Assembly: GCA_050247155.1 (NCBI GenBank)
Contig: JBFWUS010000007.1
Span: 1 to 64,000 of the forward strand
Reading direction: 5' to 3'
Origin: Mesorhizobium_G sp050247155
Lineage (GTDB): Bacteria; Pseudomonadota; Alphaproteobacteria; Rhizobiales; Rhizobiaceae
DNA length: 64,000 nucleotides
Below are positions 41,114 through 49,826 of the stretch, in pieces. A program made the position numbers and the translations under genes. The notes under the pieces were generated by a model. The model was not told the DNA's origin and made no database searches. It saw only the letters and a list, made by a program, of their open reading frames with translations. The first letter of the stretch is position 1. Every line of letters starts with the position of its first letter.

Positions 41114-43617
41114 CGGCCTTCGTGAAGATGGCTCAGGCCGATCACGCGCTGCGCCGCCCGTTGGCTGCCGGCGAGCCGGTGACCTATTGGCGGCTGGGGG
41201 CGACCGACAACGCGCGCTATGACGTGCCTGACCAGCCGATGAAGGGCGAGATGGACCCCTTCTTCTTCCTGACCAAGCACAAGAATTTCATTCCGCACGA
41301 ATATCCCTGCCGCACGCAGTTTGCGGCTGAGCGGCGCGGCAAGCGCCCGCACGTGACGACGGAACCGCGGATGGACCGTGTCTGGCTGCCGTTTGCGTCG
41401 CCGCGCGTCGATCTCTCCGGCTTCTGGTTCCGCCCGACCGTGATCGGAACTTGGGCGCAAACGTCCATAGAGGCGCAATCGTCGGGTCCGGCGCGGCTGC
41501 GCTTGCGTACCTGCGGCGGCGCGATCCTGTTCGTCAACGGCCAGGAGGCCGGCTGGATGGCCCCCTACGGCCGCAACCTCGAAACCGCCGAGGAGTTCGA
41601 GGTCGCGCTGGAGGCAGGCCGCAACGACATCCGCATCTGGTTCGACGATCTCGCCGAGCGCGACGCGCGCTACTATTTCCAGCTCGACTACCTCGCCGGT
41701 CCAGCCGTCAGCCACGCTTTGCCGATCCCGGTTGACCCGGCCATCGCCGAGGCGCTGGAGGCGGCGCTTGACTCCATGCGCTTCGAGCACGCGACCTATG
41801 ACAGCCAGGAGGTGGCGCTCGTTTCGGACGTCGCCATGCCGGCGGAAGCCAGGGCGACCGTCGTCATCGAAGGCGACTTCATGTCGATCGAGAAGCCGGT
41901 GCGTTTTGAGCTGGCCCTGAAACAGGGCGCCAGGCGACTGGCGATCGCCCACGCCGACGACCTGCCGGCCGATTTCCGCCACTTCAAGGTGACGCTCGAC
42001 ATTGGCGGCTATGCGGTGTCGCGTGTCTACGGCGTCGAGATCGCGCATGCCACGCGGCAGGGAGCAGCTCCCGCCGATCTCGCCGCGCGCATTGCGGAAG
42101 CCTTGGATGAGGTGTCCGAGCACGCCGAGATGGACACGGTTTGCGCGCTGGCGCGGCTTGCCACCGGGCGCGCGGGCAGCAAAACCGATGCGATGATCGC
42201 CGCCTCGCTGCCAGCGATCGAGGATTGCCACGACTGCGCCGATTTCATCCTCGTGCCGCTTCTATGGTCGCGGGCCAAATACGCCGACAAGCTCGACACC
42301 GCGCTGGTCGAACGGATCGACGCGGCGATGCTCGGCTATCGCTACTGGATGGACGAGCGCGGCAATGACGTGCAGTGGTATTTCTCCGAAAACCACGCGC
42401 TGCTGTTCCACACGGCCGCCTATCTCGCCGGCCATATCTTGCCCGAAGGCCGCTTTGTCCGCTCGGGGCGCATCGGCAAGGAGCAATCTGCCGTCGGCGC
42501 CGGTCGGGTTCGCGCCTGGCTCGACCATTTCGAGAAGTGGGAGATGGCCGAGTTCAATTCCGCGCCCTATTTCCCGATCGACCTGAAAGGCCTTTGCGCG
42601 CTCTATGCGCTGGCGCCCGATGCCGACATCCGTGAGCGCGCGGGAAAAGCGATCGTGCGTCTGCTCGAAGTCGTGGCGCGTTCGGCGCATCACGGCCAGA
42701 TCACCGGGGCACAAGGCCGCTCCTACGAGCACACGCTGCGCGCCTCGCGCTCGCTGGAGCTGTCGGGCATCTGCCGCATGCTCTGGGGCAGAGGCAATTT
42801 CGGCATGCGGTTTCACGCGCTGCCGCAACTGGCGCTTTGCCTGCGCGATCACGGCCTCCACATTCCGGCCGAGCTTGCCAGCGTGGCGTCGGTCGACGGC
42901 GACGAGCACTGGGAATGGACCTTCGCGCAGGGGCAGGACTGCTTCGCCCGCCTCTATCACTTCAAGACGCGCGCCTATGCCATGGGCACAGCCGCGGCCT
43001 ACCGCTGGAACCAGTGGGGCTACCAGGAAACGGTCATCCAGGTTCGGCTGGGGCGCAATCCCGACGCACAGATCTGGATCAATCATCCAGGCGAGGTTCT
43101 ACAGTCGGGTTATGGCCGTCCGTCCTATTGGGGTGGCTCGGGCACTCTTCCACGGGTTCACCAATATCGCGGGCTTGCGGTCGTGATGTTCGATTGTTTC
43201 GCGGAACAGCCCGATTTCTCTCATGCCTGGTTCCCGCGGGAGATGTTCACGACATCGCGACTGGACGGATCGATGGCGTTTGCCGAGGCTGACGACGCCT
43301 TTGTAATGCTGAAGGCGAGTGGGCCGCTGAACTTGATCACTTCAGGCCCGACCGCCGGCAACGAATTGCGAGTGGCCGGCCATAGGACGACGTGGATCGT
43401 GCGGCTGGGAGATCGCGCCTCGGCAGGATCGCTCGACGCCTTTGCAGCGCGCTTCGGCGCCATTGAGGTGTCGCCCGGTGCAGATGGCGAGCTGGTCGTC
43501 AACGACCCGGACTATGGCGAAGTGGTTTTCGCCACGGACGGCTCGGTGCTGGCCGAAGGGCGCAAAGTGGACCCCGCGACGTGGAGCATCGAAGGCAAGG
43601 CCACTCTTTTGAACTGA
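41110..43617 (+). CDS. Large protein of unknown family in pectin module (candidate carbohydrate-active enzyme)
   Basis: An 835-residue cytoplasmic protein (no signal peptide) that I cannot assign to a family. Residues 1-340 look beta-rich (LRLRTCGGAILFVNGQEAGW is like a lectin/jelly-roll strand pair); 350-620 look helical, like an (alpha/alpha) barrel, with WYFSENHALLFHTAAYLAGH (423-442), EFNSAPYFPIDLKGLCALYAL and GRSYEHTLRASRSLELSGI; 620-835 are beta-rich again (WINHPGEVLQSGYGRPSYWGG). This barrel-plus-sandwich layout is that of heparinase-type lyases and some glycoside hydrolases. Coupled translation with kduI and the GH105 gene implies a role in handling pectin- or rhamnogalacturonan-derived oligosaccharides. 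Catalysis is inference. Confidence 0.75.
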   Translation: MTAFVKMAQADHALRRPLAAGEPVTYWRLGATDNARYDVPDQPMKGEMDPFFFLTKHKNFIPHEYPCRTQFAAERRGKRPHVTTEPRMDRVWLPFASPRVDLSGFWFRPTVIGTWAQTSIEAQSSGPARLRLRTCGGAILFVNGQEAGWMAPYGRNLETAEEFEVALEAGRNDIRIWFDDLAERDARYYFQLDYLAGPAVSHALPIPVDPAIAEALEAALDSMRFEHATYDSQEVALVSDVAMPAEARATVVIEGDFMSIEKPVRFELALKQGARRLAIAHADDLPADFRHFKVTLDIGGYAVSRVYGVEIAHATRQGAAPADLAARIAEALDEVSEHAEMDTVCALARLATGRAGSKTDAMIAASLPAIEDCHDCADFILVPLLWSRAKYADKLDTALVERIDAAMLGYRYWMDERGNDVQWYFSENHALLFHTAAYLAGHILPEGRFVRSGRIGKEQSAVGAGRVRAWLDHFEKWEMAEFNSAPYFPIDLKGLCALYALAPDADIRERAGKAIVRLLEVVARSAHHGQITGAQGRSYEHTLRASRSLELSGICRMLWGRGNFGMRFHALPQLALCLRDHGLHIPAELASVASVDGDEHWEWTFAQGQDCFARLYHFKTRAYAMGTAAAYRWNQWGYQETVIQVRLGRNPDAQIWINHPGEVLQSGYGRPSYWGGSGTLPRVHQYRGLAVVMFDCFAEQPDFSHAWFPREMFTTSRLDGSMAFAEADDAFVMLKASGPLNLITSGPTAGNELRVAGHRTTWIVRLGDRASAGSLDAFAARFGAIEVSPGADGELVVNDPDYGEVVFATDGSVLAEGRKVDPATWSIEGKATLLN

Positions 43618-43627
43618 AACATGACAA

Positions 43628-43642
43628 GCGGGCGCAGCCCGC
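43628..43642 (+). other. Short perfect hairpin ahead of the solute-binding gene
   Basis: GCGGGC-GCA-GCCCGC, a 6-bp stem with a 3-nt loop, lies in the 41-bp gap between the large unknown gene and the solute-binding-protein gene, just before GGAGGAAGGA. It could block upstream mRNA decay and raise relative expression of the transporter genes. This is inference. Confidence 0.45.
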
Positions 43643-43658
43643 ATCCAGGGAGGAAGGA

Positions 43659-44927
43659 ATGAAAACCAAATCGACGATTCTCGGCGCGCTGACCGCGTCG
43701 CTAATGGCTACAGGCGCTGCCTTTGCCGGTGACGTCCGCATCATGTGGTATTCGGATGGCGTCGAGGGCGACGTGATCAAGGACATTCTGGACCGTTTCC
43801 AGAAGGACAACCCTGAGATCAAGATCACGCTCGACAACGTCGCCTACAAGGTGGTGCAAGAGCAGCTGCCGATCCAGCTCGAAGCAGGGCAGGGCCCAGA
43901 CATCGCCCGTGTCACCAACATCAAGGAACTCGCCAATCACTGGCTCGACATGCGTTCCCAGCTCAAGGACGCGAAATATTGGGACGACAATTTCGGCTCT
44001 ACGCTGGACTGGATGCGACCTGATGGATCCGACGCCATCACCGGCTTCATGACGCAGCTCACGTTGACCGGCGGTTTCGCCAACAAGACGCTGTTCGACC
44101 AGGCCGGCGTCGCGATCCCGGGCGAAAAGGCGACGTGGGATGAATGGGTGGACGCCTCTGACAAGGTTGCCAAGAGCCAGAGCTTGCCTGCCGCCTTCGC
44201 CATCGACCGGTCCGGCCACCGCATCTCCGGGCCGAACGTCTCCTACGGAGCGAACTATATCGGCGGCGACGGCTTACCGGCAAAAGTGGACGACGGCACG
44301 AAGGCGTTCGGTTCCAAGCTGGTGCAATGGGTGGCCGACGGCAAGATGCTGAAGGAAACCTGGGTCGCCGCCGCCGGCTCGACCTATCGCGCCGGCGCCG
44401 ACGATTTCATCAACGCGCAGGTGCCGTATTACTATTCGGGAAGCTGGCAGGTCTCGAACCTCTCGTCGAAGATCAAGGACGGTTTCGATTGGGTCGCGAC
44501 CGGTTCGCCCTGCGGTACGGCGGGCTGCTCCGGCCTGAAGGGCGGCGCCGCCCTGGTGGCGGTCAAGTACACCAAGAACCCCGGCGACGTCGTGAAGGTG
44601 ATGGAGTATCTGTCGCGCGAGGAGATCGTGAAGGAGTTCAGCGAACGCACGCTGTTCCTGCCCGCCCACAAGGCCGTCGTCGACAAGGGTGGCTTGAAAT
44701 GGGTAAGCGAGGACAAGAACGTCGCGCCCGCCATGGACGCCTTCGTCAAGGCCGCCGCGCAGACGCTGCCTGCCGCCGACGCGCTGCCTTCGTGGAAGTG
44801 GGCTAGCGCCTACTACGGCGCGCTGGTCACCCGCCTGTCGCAGGTGATGGCCGGCGAAATGAAAATCGACGACGCCTGGGGCAAGATCGATCAGGATGTC
44901 GCCGACAAGGTCGCGCAGGCGAAGTAG
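43659..44927 (+). CDS. Sugar ABC transporter, solute-binding protein
   Basis: A 422-residue periplasmic binding protein (family 1, MalE/UgpB type). Signal peptide at about 1-23 (TASLMATGAAFA), then VRIMWYSDGVEGDVIKDILDRFQKDNPEIKITL. A Cys pair in TGSPCGTAGCSG could form a disulfide. The start at 43659 has GGAGGAAGGA upstream; a longer frame from 43581 would overlap the previous gene. It is followed by two permeases and an ATPase, giving a full importer. Location after GH105/kduI genes suggests oligogalacturonide or rhamnogalacturonan oligosaccharide uptake, comparable in job to TogB. Confidence 0.9.
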   Translation: MKTKSTILGALTASLMATGAAFAGDVRIMWYSDGVEGDVIKDILDRFQKDNPEIKITLDNVAYKVVQEQLPIQLEAGQGPDIARVTNIKELANHWLDMRSQLKDAKYWDDNFGSTLDWMRPDGSDAITGFMTQLTLTGGFANKTLFDQAGVAIPGEKATWDEWVDASDKVAKSQSLPAAFAIDRSGHRISGPNVSYGANYIGGDGLPAKVDDGTKAFGSKLVQWVADGKMLKETWVAAAGSTYRAGADDFINAQVPYYYSGSWQVSNLSSKIKDGFDWVATGSPCGTAGCSGLKGGAALVAVKYTKNPGDVVKVMEYLSREEIVKEFSERTLFLPAHKAVVDKGGLKWVSEDKNVAPAMDAFVKAAAQTLPAADALPSWKWASAYYGALVTRLSQVMAGEMKIDDAWGKIDQDVADKVAQAK

Positions 44928-44933
44928 GGCGCG

Positions 44934-45956
44934 ATGGCGGACCAGCCCTCCCAAGGTGCAAGGATCGGCGCGGCGCTCGCTGCGCCGCTCGGCTGGCTTG
45001 GCGCGATCATCGATGCGCCGCTGAAGCTTTGGCAGCGGCTCACCGGCCTAAGCGGGATGGCGGCGTTTTTCCTCGCGCCGAACATGTTGATCTTCGGCAT
45101 CTTCGTCCTGGCGCCTTTCGTCATCAATTTCTTCTACTCCACGACCTCGGGCAACGCCTTCTTCCTCTCGGGCCGCGACTATGTCGGCGCGGAACAATAT
45201 CAGCGGCTGCTCGACTGCGGCAGCTATCTGAATCCTTCCACGTGCCGCGAGGACCTTTTCTGGAGCGCGGTTCACAACACCTTCTGGTTCGTGATTTTGC
45301 AGGTCGCGCTGCTGATCGTCGTGTCGATGATCACGGCGCTGATCCTCAATCGCGAAATTGTCGGGCGCAGCTTCTGGCGGGCCGTCTTTTTCTTCCCCGT
45401 GCTGCTCTCGCCGGTCGTCGTCGGCCTGATCTGGAAATGGATCCTGCAGCGGCAGGGCCTGCTCAACTCCGTCATGATGAATTTCGGCTACCAGCCGACC
45501 GAATGGCTGACCGACCGCTTCTGGGCCTTCACGGCGGGCATCACGGTCTCGGTCTGGGCCCATATGGGCTTCTTCACGCTGATCCTGCTCGCGGGTCTGC
45601 AGGCGATCCCGCGCGATCTTTACGAAGCTGCCGAGATGGACGGCACGAAACCTGGTCGCGTGTTCTGGCGCATAACGCTGCCGCTGCTGATGCCGAACCT
45701 GCTTGTCGTCGTCATCCTGGCGCTGATCCGCGCCGTGCAGATATTCGACGAAGTCTACGTTCTGACCGGAGGCGGTCCGGGCACCTCGACCCTGTTCCTG
45801 ACGCAGTACGTTTATGAAGTCGGCTTCGCGTCGCTGCTGCGCAATCCGGGCCTCGCCGCGGCCGCCTCGATCCTGATGGGTTCGGTGCTTGTCGTGCTGA
45901 CGCTGGTCCAGCTTCAGATCGGCCGTCGCGGTGAAAAGAAGGGAGAACGCCAATGA
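44934..45956 (+). CDS. Sugar ABC transporter permease (MalF/UgpA type)
   Basis: A 340-residue inner-membrane permease. About six or seven helices; the coupling-loop motif EAAEMDGTKPGRVFWRITLPLLMP is the typical EAA box that contacts the ATPase. A periplasmic loop holds two cysteines (LLDCGSYLNPSTC) that may form a disulfide. It starts 7 bp after the binding-protein stop and overlaps the second permease by 4 nt (ATGA). Confidence 0.91.
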   Translation: MADQPSQGARIGAALAAPLGWLGAIIDAPLKLWQRLTGLSGMAAFFLAPNMLIFGIFVLAPFVINFFYSTTSGNAFFLSGRDYVGAEQYQRLLDCGSYLNPSTCREDLFWSAVHNTFWFVILQVALLIVVSMITALILNREIVGRSFWRAVFFFPVLLSPVVVGLIWKWILQRQGLLNSVMMNFGYQPTEWLTDRFWAFTAGITVSVWAHMGFFTLILLAGLQAIPRDLYEAAEMDGTKPGRVFWRITLPLLMPNLLVVVILALIRAVQIFDEVYVLTGGGPGTSTLFLTQYVYEVGFASLLRNPGLAAAASILMGSVLVVLTLVQLQIGRRGEKKGERQ

Positions 45957-47005
45957 GTCGGGTCGTCTCCTTCCTTACTCGTCGGCGCGGCGGCAAATCT
46001 TGGCATTGGACCGACGTGTTCGTCTGGGTCTGGCTGATCGGTGGCCTGGTGCTCATGTTCGGACCGGCGCTCTGGCTCGCCATGTCGTCGTTCAAGACGC
46101 CGCAGCAACTGGCGGAATTTCCGCCGTCGTTCCTGCCCTATGCGACGCAGCAGGTGACCGTCGAAGGCTACGACAAGCCGCTGAGCCTCTTCACGGCCAA
46201 ACTGCCTGATGGGTCCACCAAGGTGATGGCCGAGGTGCGCCGCATTGGCACCGTTTCGCAGCTTGTCGACCCGCAATCGCCCGGCGAGATCGTCAAGGTC
46301 AACATCGCGGATCGCCAGCCGGTGCGCGAAATGCGCTTCGCGACGGAAAACTATTCCGAGCCCTTCGCGCATTTCGATTTCCTGCAATATTTCAAGAATT
46401 CGGTGTTCGTCACCGTGATCGCCACGCTGATCACGCTCCTGACCAATTCCATGGCGGCGTTCGCACTGTCGAAATACCAGTTCCGCGGCCGCAACGTGGT
46501 GCTCCTCTTGATCGTCGGCACGCTGATGGTGCCGCTCTCGGTGCTGCTCGTGCCGCTCTATTCGGTCATCAGCGCGGTCGGCCTGTTCGATTCGCTGTGG
46601 GGCGTCATCCTGCCGACGGTGGCGACGCCGACGGGCGTTTTTCTGCTGCGCCAATATATGCTGACCATTCCCGACGAGTTGATCGACGCAGCGCGCATGG
46701 ACAATGCATCCGAATGGCAGATCTACTGGCGCATCGTCTTGCCACTGGCCGCGCCGGCGCTCGCGGTGCTCGCCATCTTCTCGGTGGTCTGGCGCTGGAA
46801 CGACTTCCTGTGGCCGCTGGTCGTTCTGTCGCGCAAGGAGCTCTACACGCTGCAGGTGGGTCTCAACACCTATGCCGGCGAGCTGAACGTGCAGTGGCAT
46901 TTCATTCTCGCCATGACCGTCGTGACGATGATCCCCGTCGTGCTCGTCTTCATCTTCCTGCAGCGCTACATCACCGCCGGCATCGCCGGTACCGGTCTGA
47001 AATAG
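45953..47005 (+). CDS. Sugar ABC transporter permease (MalG/UgpE type) with periplasmic insert
   Basis: A 350-residue permease. After the first helix (WLIGGLVLMFGPALWLAMSSF) comes a polar region of about 90 residues (46-135; includes LPDGSTKVMAEVRRIGTVSQ) before the second helix, longer than the short loop usual in MalG-like proteins; total length is thus about 70 above the usual ~280. The EAA box reads DELIDAARMDNASEWQIYWRIVLPL. The insert probably lies in the periplasm and could contact the binding protein or ligand. It precedes the ATPase gene by 9 bp. Confidence 0.9.
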   Translation: MSRVVSFLTRRRGGKSWHWTDVFVWVWLIGGLVLMFGPALWLAMSSFKTPQQLAEFPPSFLPYATQQVTVEGYDKPLSLFTAKLPDGSTKVMAEVRRIGTVSQLVDPQSPGEIVKVNIADRQPVREMRFATENYSEPFAHFDFLQYFKNSVFVTVIATLITLLTNSMAAFALSKYQFRGRNVVLLLIVGTLMVPLSVLLVPLYSVISAVGLFDSLWGVILPTVATPTGVFLLRQYMLTIPDELIDAARMDNASEWQIYWRIVLPLAAPALAVLAIFSVVWRWNDFLWPLVVLSRKELYTLQVGLNTYAGELNVQWHFILAMTVVTMIPVVLVFIFLQRYITAGIAGTGLK

Positions 47006-47014
47006 GAGGCCGGC

Positions 47015-48097
47015 ATGGGTCGCATCACCCTCACGAACATCGACCGCGCCTATGGCAAGCTGAAGATCCTGCATGACATCAATCTCGACATTCGCGACGG
47101 CGAGCTGTTGGTGCTGGTAGGCCCCTCGGGCTGTGGCAAGTCCACGCTGCTCAGACTGATCGCCGGGCTGGACCAGCCCACATCAGGCAAGCTGGAGATC
47201 GATGGCCGCGATGTGACCAGGGTTACGGCGGCGGATCGCGGGCTCGCCATGGTCTTTCAGTCTTACGCCCTCTATCCGCATATGACCGTGCGCCAGAACC
47301 TCGCCTTCGGCCTGGAGAACATCCGCATGGCGAAAGCGGAAATAGACAGCCGCATTTCCGAGGCGGCGCGCATGCTGGAGATCGGGCAATATCTCGACCG
47401 GCGTCCTGGCCAGCTTTCGGGCGGCCAGCGCCAGCGGGTCGCAATCGGCCGCGCCGTGGTACGCAATCCGACCGCGTTCCTGTTGGACGAGCCGCTGTCC
47501 AATCTCGATGCCGAGCTGCGCATCTCCACCCGCGCCGAAATCGCGGCGCTGCACAAACGACTGGCCACCACGATGATCTACGTCACGCACGATCAGGTCG
47601 AGGCGATGACGTTGGCCGACCGCATCGTGGTCATGCGCGCAGGCCGTGTCGAACAGATCGGCCGCCCGCTTGACCTTTACAATGAACCGGCAAATCTCTT
47701 CGTCGCGGGCTTCATTGGCGCGCCGCGCATGAACCTGTTGCCCGGCAAGGTGGCAGCCGTGGCGGGTGGCTCTATCGCCGTCGACGGTCCTGGCGGATTG
47801 AACCTCAAGCTTGCCGGCAACGGGGCGCAGTTGGCGGTCGGCGATGCCGTGACTGTCGGTATCCGGCCGCACGAAATCACTATTGGCGAAGTATCGGCCG
47901 CCGGCGTGGAGGCGCAGGTTACGCTTGTAGAGGCGCTAGGTCCGGAAACCGTCACCCATGCGCAAACGAGCGACGGTCAGAAGATTGTCGCGGTGCTCAG
48001 CGGCCAGCAGCTGGACGCGGCCGGCGGAACGGTAAAAATGCGATTCGATCCCGCCAAAGCGCATCTGTTTGATCGCGACGGCGCGCGCGTCAGCTAA
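47015..48097 (+). CDS. Sugar ABC transporter ATP-binding protein (UgpC/MalK type)
   Basis: A 360-residue ATPase. Walker A VGPSGCGKSTLLRLIAGL, Q-loop MVFQSYALYPHMTVRQN, signature LSGGQRQRVAIGRAVVRNP, Walker B AFLLDEPLSNLDA and H-loop VTHDQVEAMTLADR are all intact; a C-terminal TOBE/regulatory domain follows from about 240. AGGAGG lies before the ATG. It energises the importer encoded just upstream. Its stop codon overlaps tail-to-tail by 4 bp with the convergent hydrolase gene. Confidence 0.95.
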   Translation: MGRITLTNIDRAYGKLKILHDINLDIRDGELLVLVGPSGCGKSTLLRLIAGLDQPTSGKLEIDGRDVTRVTAADRGLAMVFQSYALYPHMTVRQNLAFGLENIRMAKAEIDSRISEAARMLEIGQYLDRRPGQLSGGQRQRVAIGRAVVRNPTAFLLDEPLSNLDAELRISTRAEIAALHKRLATTMIYVTHDQVEAMTLADRIVVMRAGRVEQIGRPLDLYNEPANLFVAGFIGAPRMNLLPGKVAAVAGGSIAVDGPGGLNLKLAGNGAQLAVGDAVTVGIRPHEITIGEVSAAGVEAQVTLVEALGPETVTHAQTSDGQKIVAVLSGQQLDAAGGTVKMRFDPAKAHLFDRDGARVS

Positions 48098-48996
48098 CCG
48101 TCGAGCAGGTGGCGACGAAAGAAGGCGAGCATAGCTGAACGCATGGCGGGCGTCTCGACATGGCCTGTATCCGGCTCGCGATGAAGGATCAGCCTGTCCT
48201 CAGCGCCGGCGGCTCGATAGGCAGCGCGTGTTTGCGCGAGCGCGACGTCGACCGCTTCGGGCGGCGTGAGCGGGTCGCGGTCGCCGATGCCGATGAATTG
48301 CGGCCGCGGCGCGATTAGCCCAGCGATTTCGCCGTTTGACCAACTGTTGAGCAGACCTGGAATCGTCAGATAAATGCCATGCAGATCATGCGCGCCACTT
48401 TCGATGAGCGTGGCAAAGTCGGCATAGCAGCACTCATACGCAACACAGGCGGCGCGTGGCTCGACTGCGGCCAGCCAGTAGCCGAGCGTTGCGCCCATCG
48501 AGAGCCCGAAAATGCCGATGCGGTCGGCAATGACATCGCCGCGAGCCGTCAGCCACGAAAAGGCGGCGGCCTGTTCCCCCAGCATCTGGCCTGCGAGAGA
48601 TTTGCCGCGCCACAGCAGCGCTTTGGCGCGAGCGCTCTCTTTCGGTTCGGCCCGCGTCCCGAACGCGGGCGCTTCGACCGCCAGAACCGCAAACCCCATC
48701 TCGGCGAACACCGGACCGAGCGGCGATTGCAGCGCATCGCGCCCGTGCATGAGTTCGTCCACGCCGATGTCATAGCGTGCGCCGTGAGCGTGGATGTAGA
48801 GGATGGCCGGCACCTGTTGATCGCCCTGCGGCCGCACGAACACCCCACGAACAGTTTCGCCTCCGTTTGTCCGAAAGCGAAGCGTCTCCTGCGTCATGCC
48901 GCTATGCGCCGTAATCTCACGGTCGACCAGATCCAGACCGTGATCGCCGATTTCGAAGGTATGCGCGAGACTTGGCGCACCATTGGGCGGGCTCAT
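48094..48996 (-). CDS. Alpha/beta-hydrolase (acetyl-xylan/dienelactone-hydrolase type)
   Basis: A 300-residue alpha/beta-hydrolase. Oxyanion-side motif ILYIHAHGARYDIG, nucleophile motif GIFGLSMGATLGYW with Ser, acid region GIGDRDPLTPPEAVD, and a late His in EPDTGHVETPAM. It is a single-domain cytoplasmic esterase-like protein; removing acetyl groups from imported pectin fragments is a reasonable but unproven job given its neighbours. It is read toward the ABC operon and its last codons overlap the ATPase stop (CTAA, 48094-48097). The Shine-Dalgarno site is weak. Confidence 0.8.
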   Translation of the reverse strand: MSPPNGAPSLAHTFEIGDHGLDLVDREITAHSGMTQETLRFRTNGGETVRGVFVRPQGDQQVPAILYIHAHGARYDIGVDELMHGRDALQSPLGPVFAEMGFAVLAVEAPAFGTRAEPKESARAKALLWRGKSLAGQMLGEQAAAFSWLTARGDVIADRIGIFGLSMGATLGYWLAAVEPRAACVAYECCYADFATLIESGAHDLHGIYLTIPGLLNSWSNGEIAGLIAPRPQFIGIGDRDPLTPPEAVDVALAQTRAAYRAAGAEDRLILHREPDTGHVETPAMRSAMLAFFRRHLLDG

Positions 48997-49046
48997 CTCA
49001 GTGAGAAACCGCAGATGTGTGAATGAGCATGATGCAGCTTAATCCT

Positions 49047-49826
49047 TCAGCCTGGGTGGAGGTCCCGCAGATAGGTGTTTTCCGCGCGCGATTGATGAAA
49101 CAAGGCTGGATCGATGTCGACAACGAGCAGCCCGGCATCGGCGTCGTTCGCGGTTGCCAACAATTGTCCGTCCGGAGCCGCGACGCAGGATCGGCCGGCA
49201 TAAGAAAAAAGATCGTCGGCGCCGCAGTGATTCACATAGGCGACGAAAAGCTGGTTTTCGAACGCTCGCGTCCGGATCATATGCTCGACAATGAAACTGC
49301 CCGAAGCGCCCATCGGCAACGCCGTAGGCACCAGCACAAGGTCGGCGTTGGCGCGAGCAAGGCGGCGGACATTCTCGGGAAATTCCACATCATAGCAAAT
49401 CAGGATGCCGCAGCGGACGCCGTCATGTTCGAAGGTGACGGCGCTCGGAACCGCGGGTCGGAACAGACCGCGCTCGTAGTCGCCATACAGGTGCGATTTG
49501 CGATAGACGATGGGTGACGAGCGACCGTCGACGTAGGCGGCGCTGTTGAAGACGGTACCCTCATCCTGCTCGGCGAAACCGGCAATAATGGCTATCCCGG
49601 TTTCGCCGGCAATCTGGCTTAGCCGGGTGATAGACGGTCCTTCTGCCGGTTCCGCAAGCGCCCGCATCTGCTCTCCCGCGCCGTAGCCGGTCACAACAAG
49701 CTCCGGGGCGACAAGCAAAGTCGCGCCGGACCGCGCCGCCTCGCGCGCGGCTTGTTCTATGCGGTCCAGATTGGATGCGACATCGCCGCAGACCGCCTGC
49801 ATCTGAAGGATGGCAAGGCGCATCAT
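49047..49826 (-). CDS. Nitrilase-family carbon-nitrogen hydrolase
   Basis: A 259-residue amidase with the Glu-Lys-Cys triad visible: Glu42 (APELVVTGY), Lys110 (YRKSHLYGDYE) and Cys144 (ILICYDVEFPE). The family hydrolyses linear amides or carbamoyl compounds; R-stereoselective amidases and N-carbamoylputrescine amidase are members. It overlaps the upstream permease gene by 4 nt (ATGA) and so belongs to the polyamine-type ABC operon 49047-53815. With an agmatinase-family gene at 56040-57095 a guanidino- or carbamoyl-amine substrate is a reasonable guess. A second in-frame ATG lies one codon downstream. Confidence 0.88.
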   Translation of the reverse strand: MMRLAILQMQAVCGDVASNLDRIEQAAREAARSGATLLVAPELVVTGYGAGEQMRALAEPAEGPSITRLSQIAGETGIAIIAGFAEQDEGTVFNSAAYVDGRSSPIVYRKSHLYGDYERGLFRPAVPSAVTFEHDGVRCGILICYDVEFPENVRRLARANADLVLVPTALPMGASGSFIVEHMIRTRAFENQLFVAYVNHCGADDLFSYAGRSCVAAPDGQLLATANDADAGLLVVDIDPALFHQSRAENTYLRDLHPG

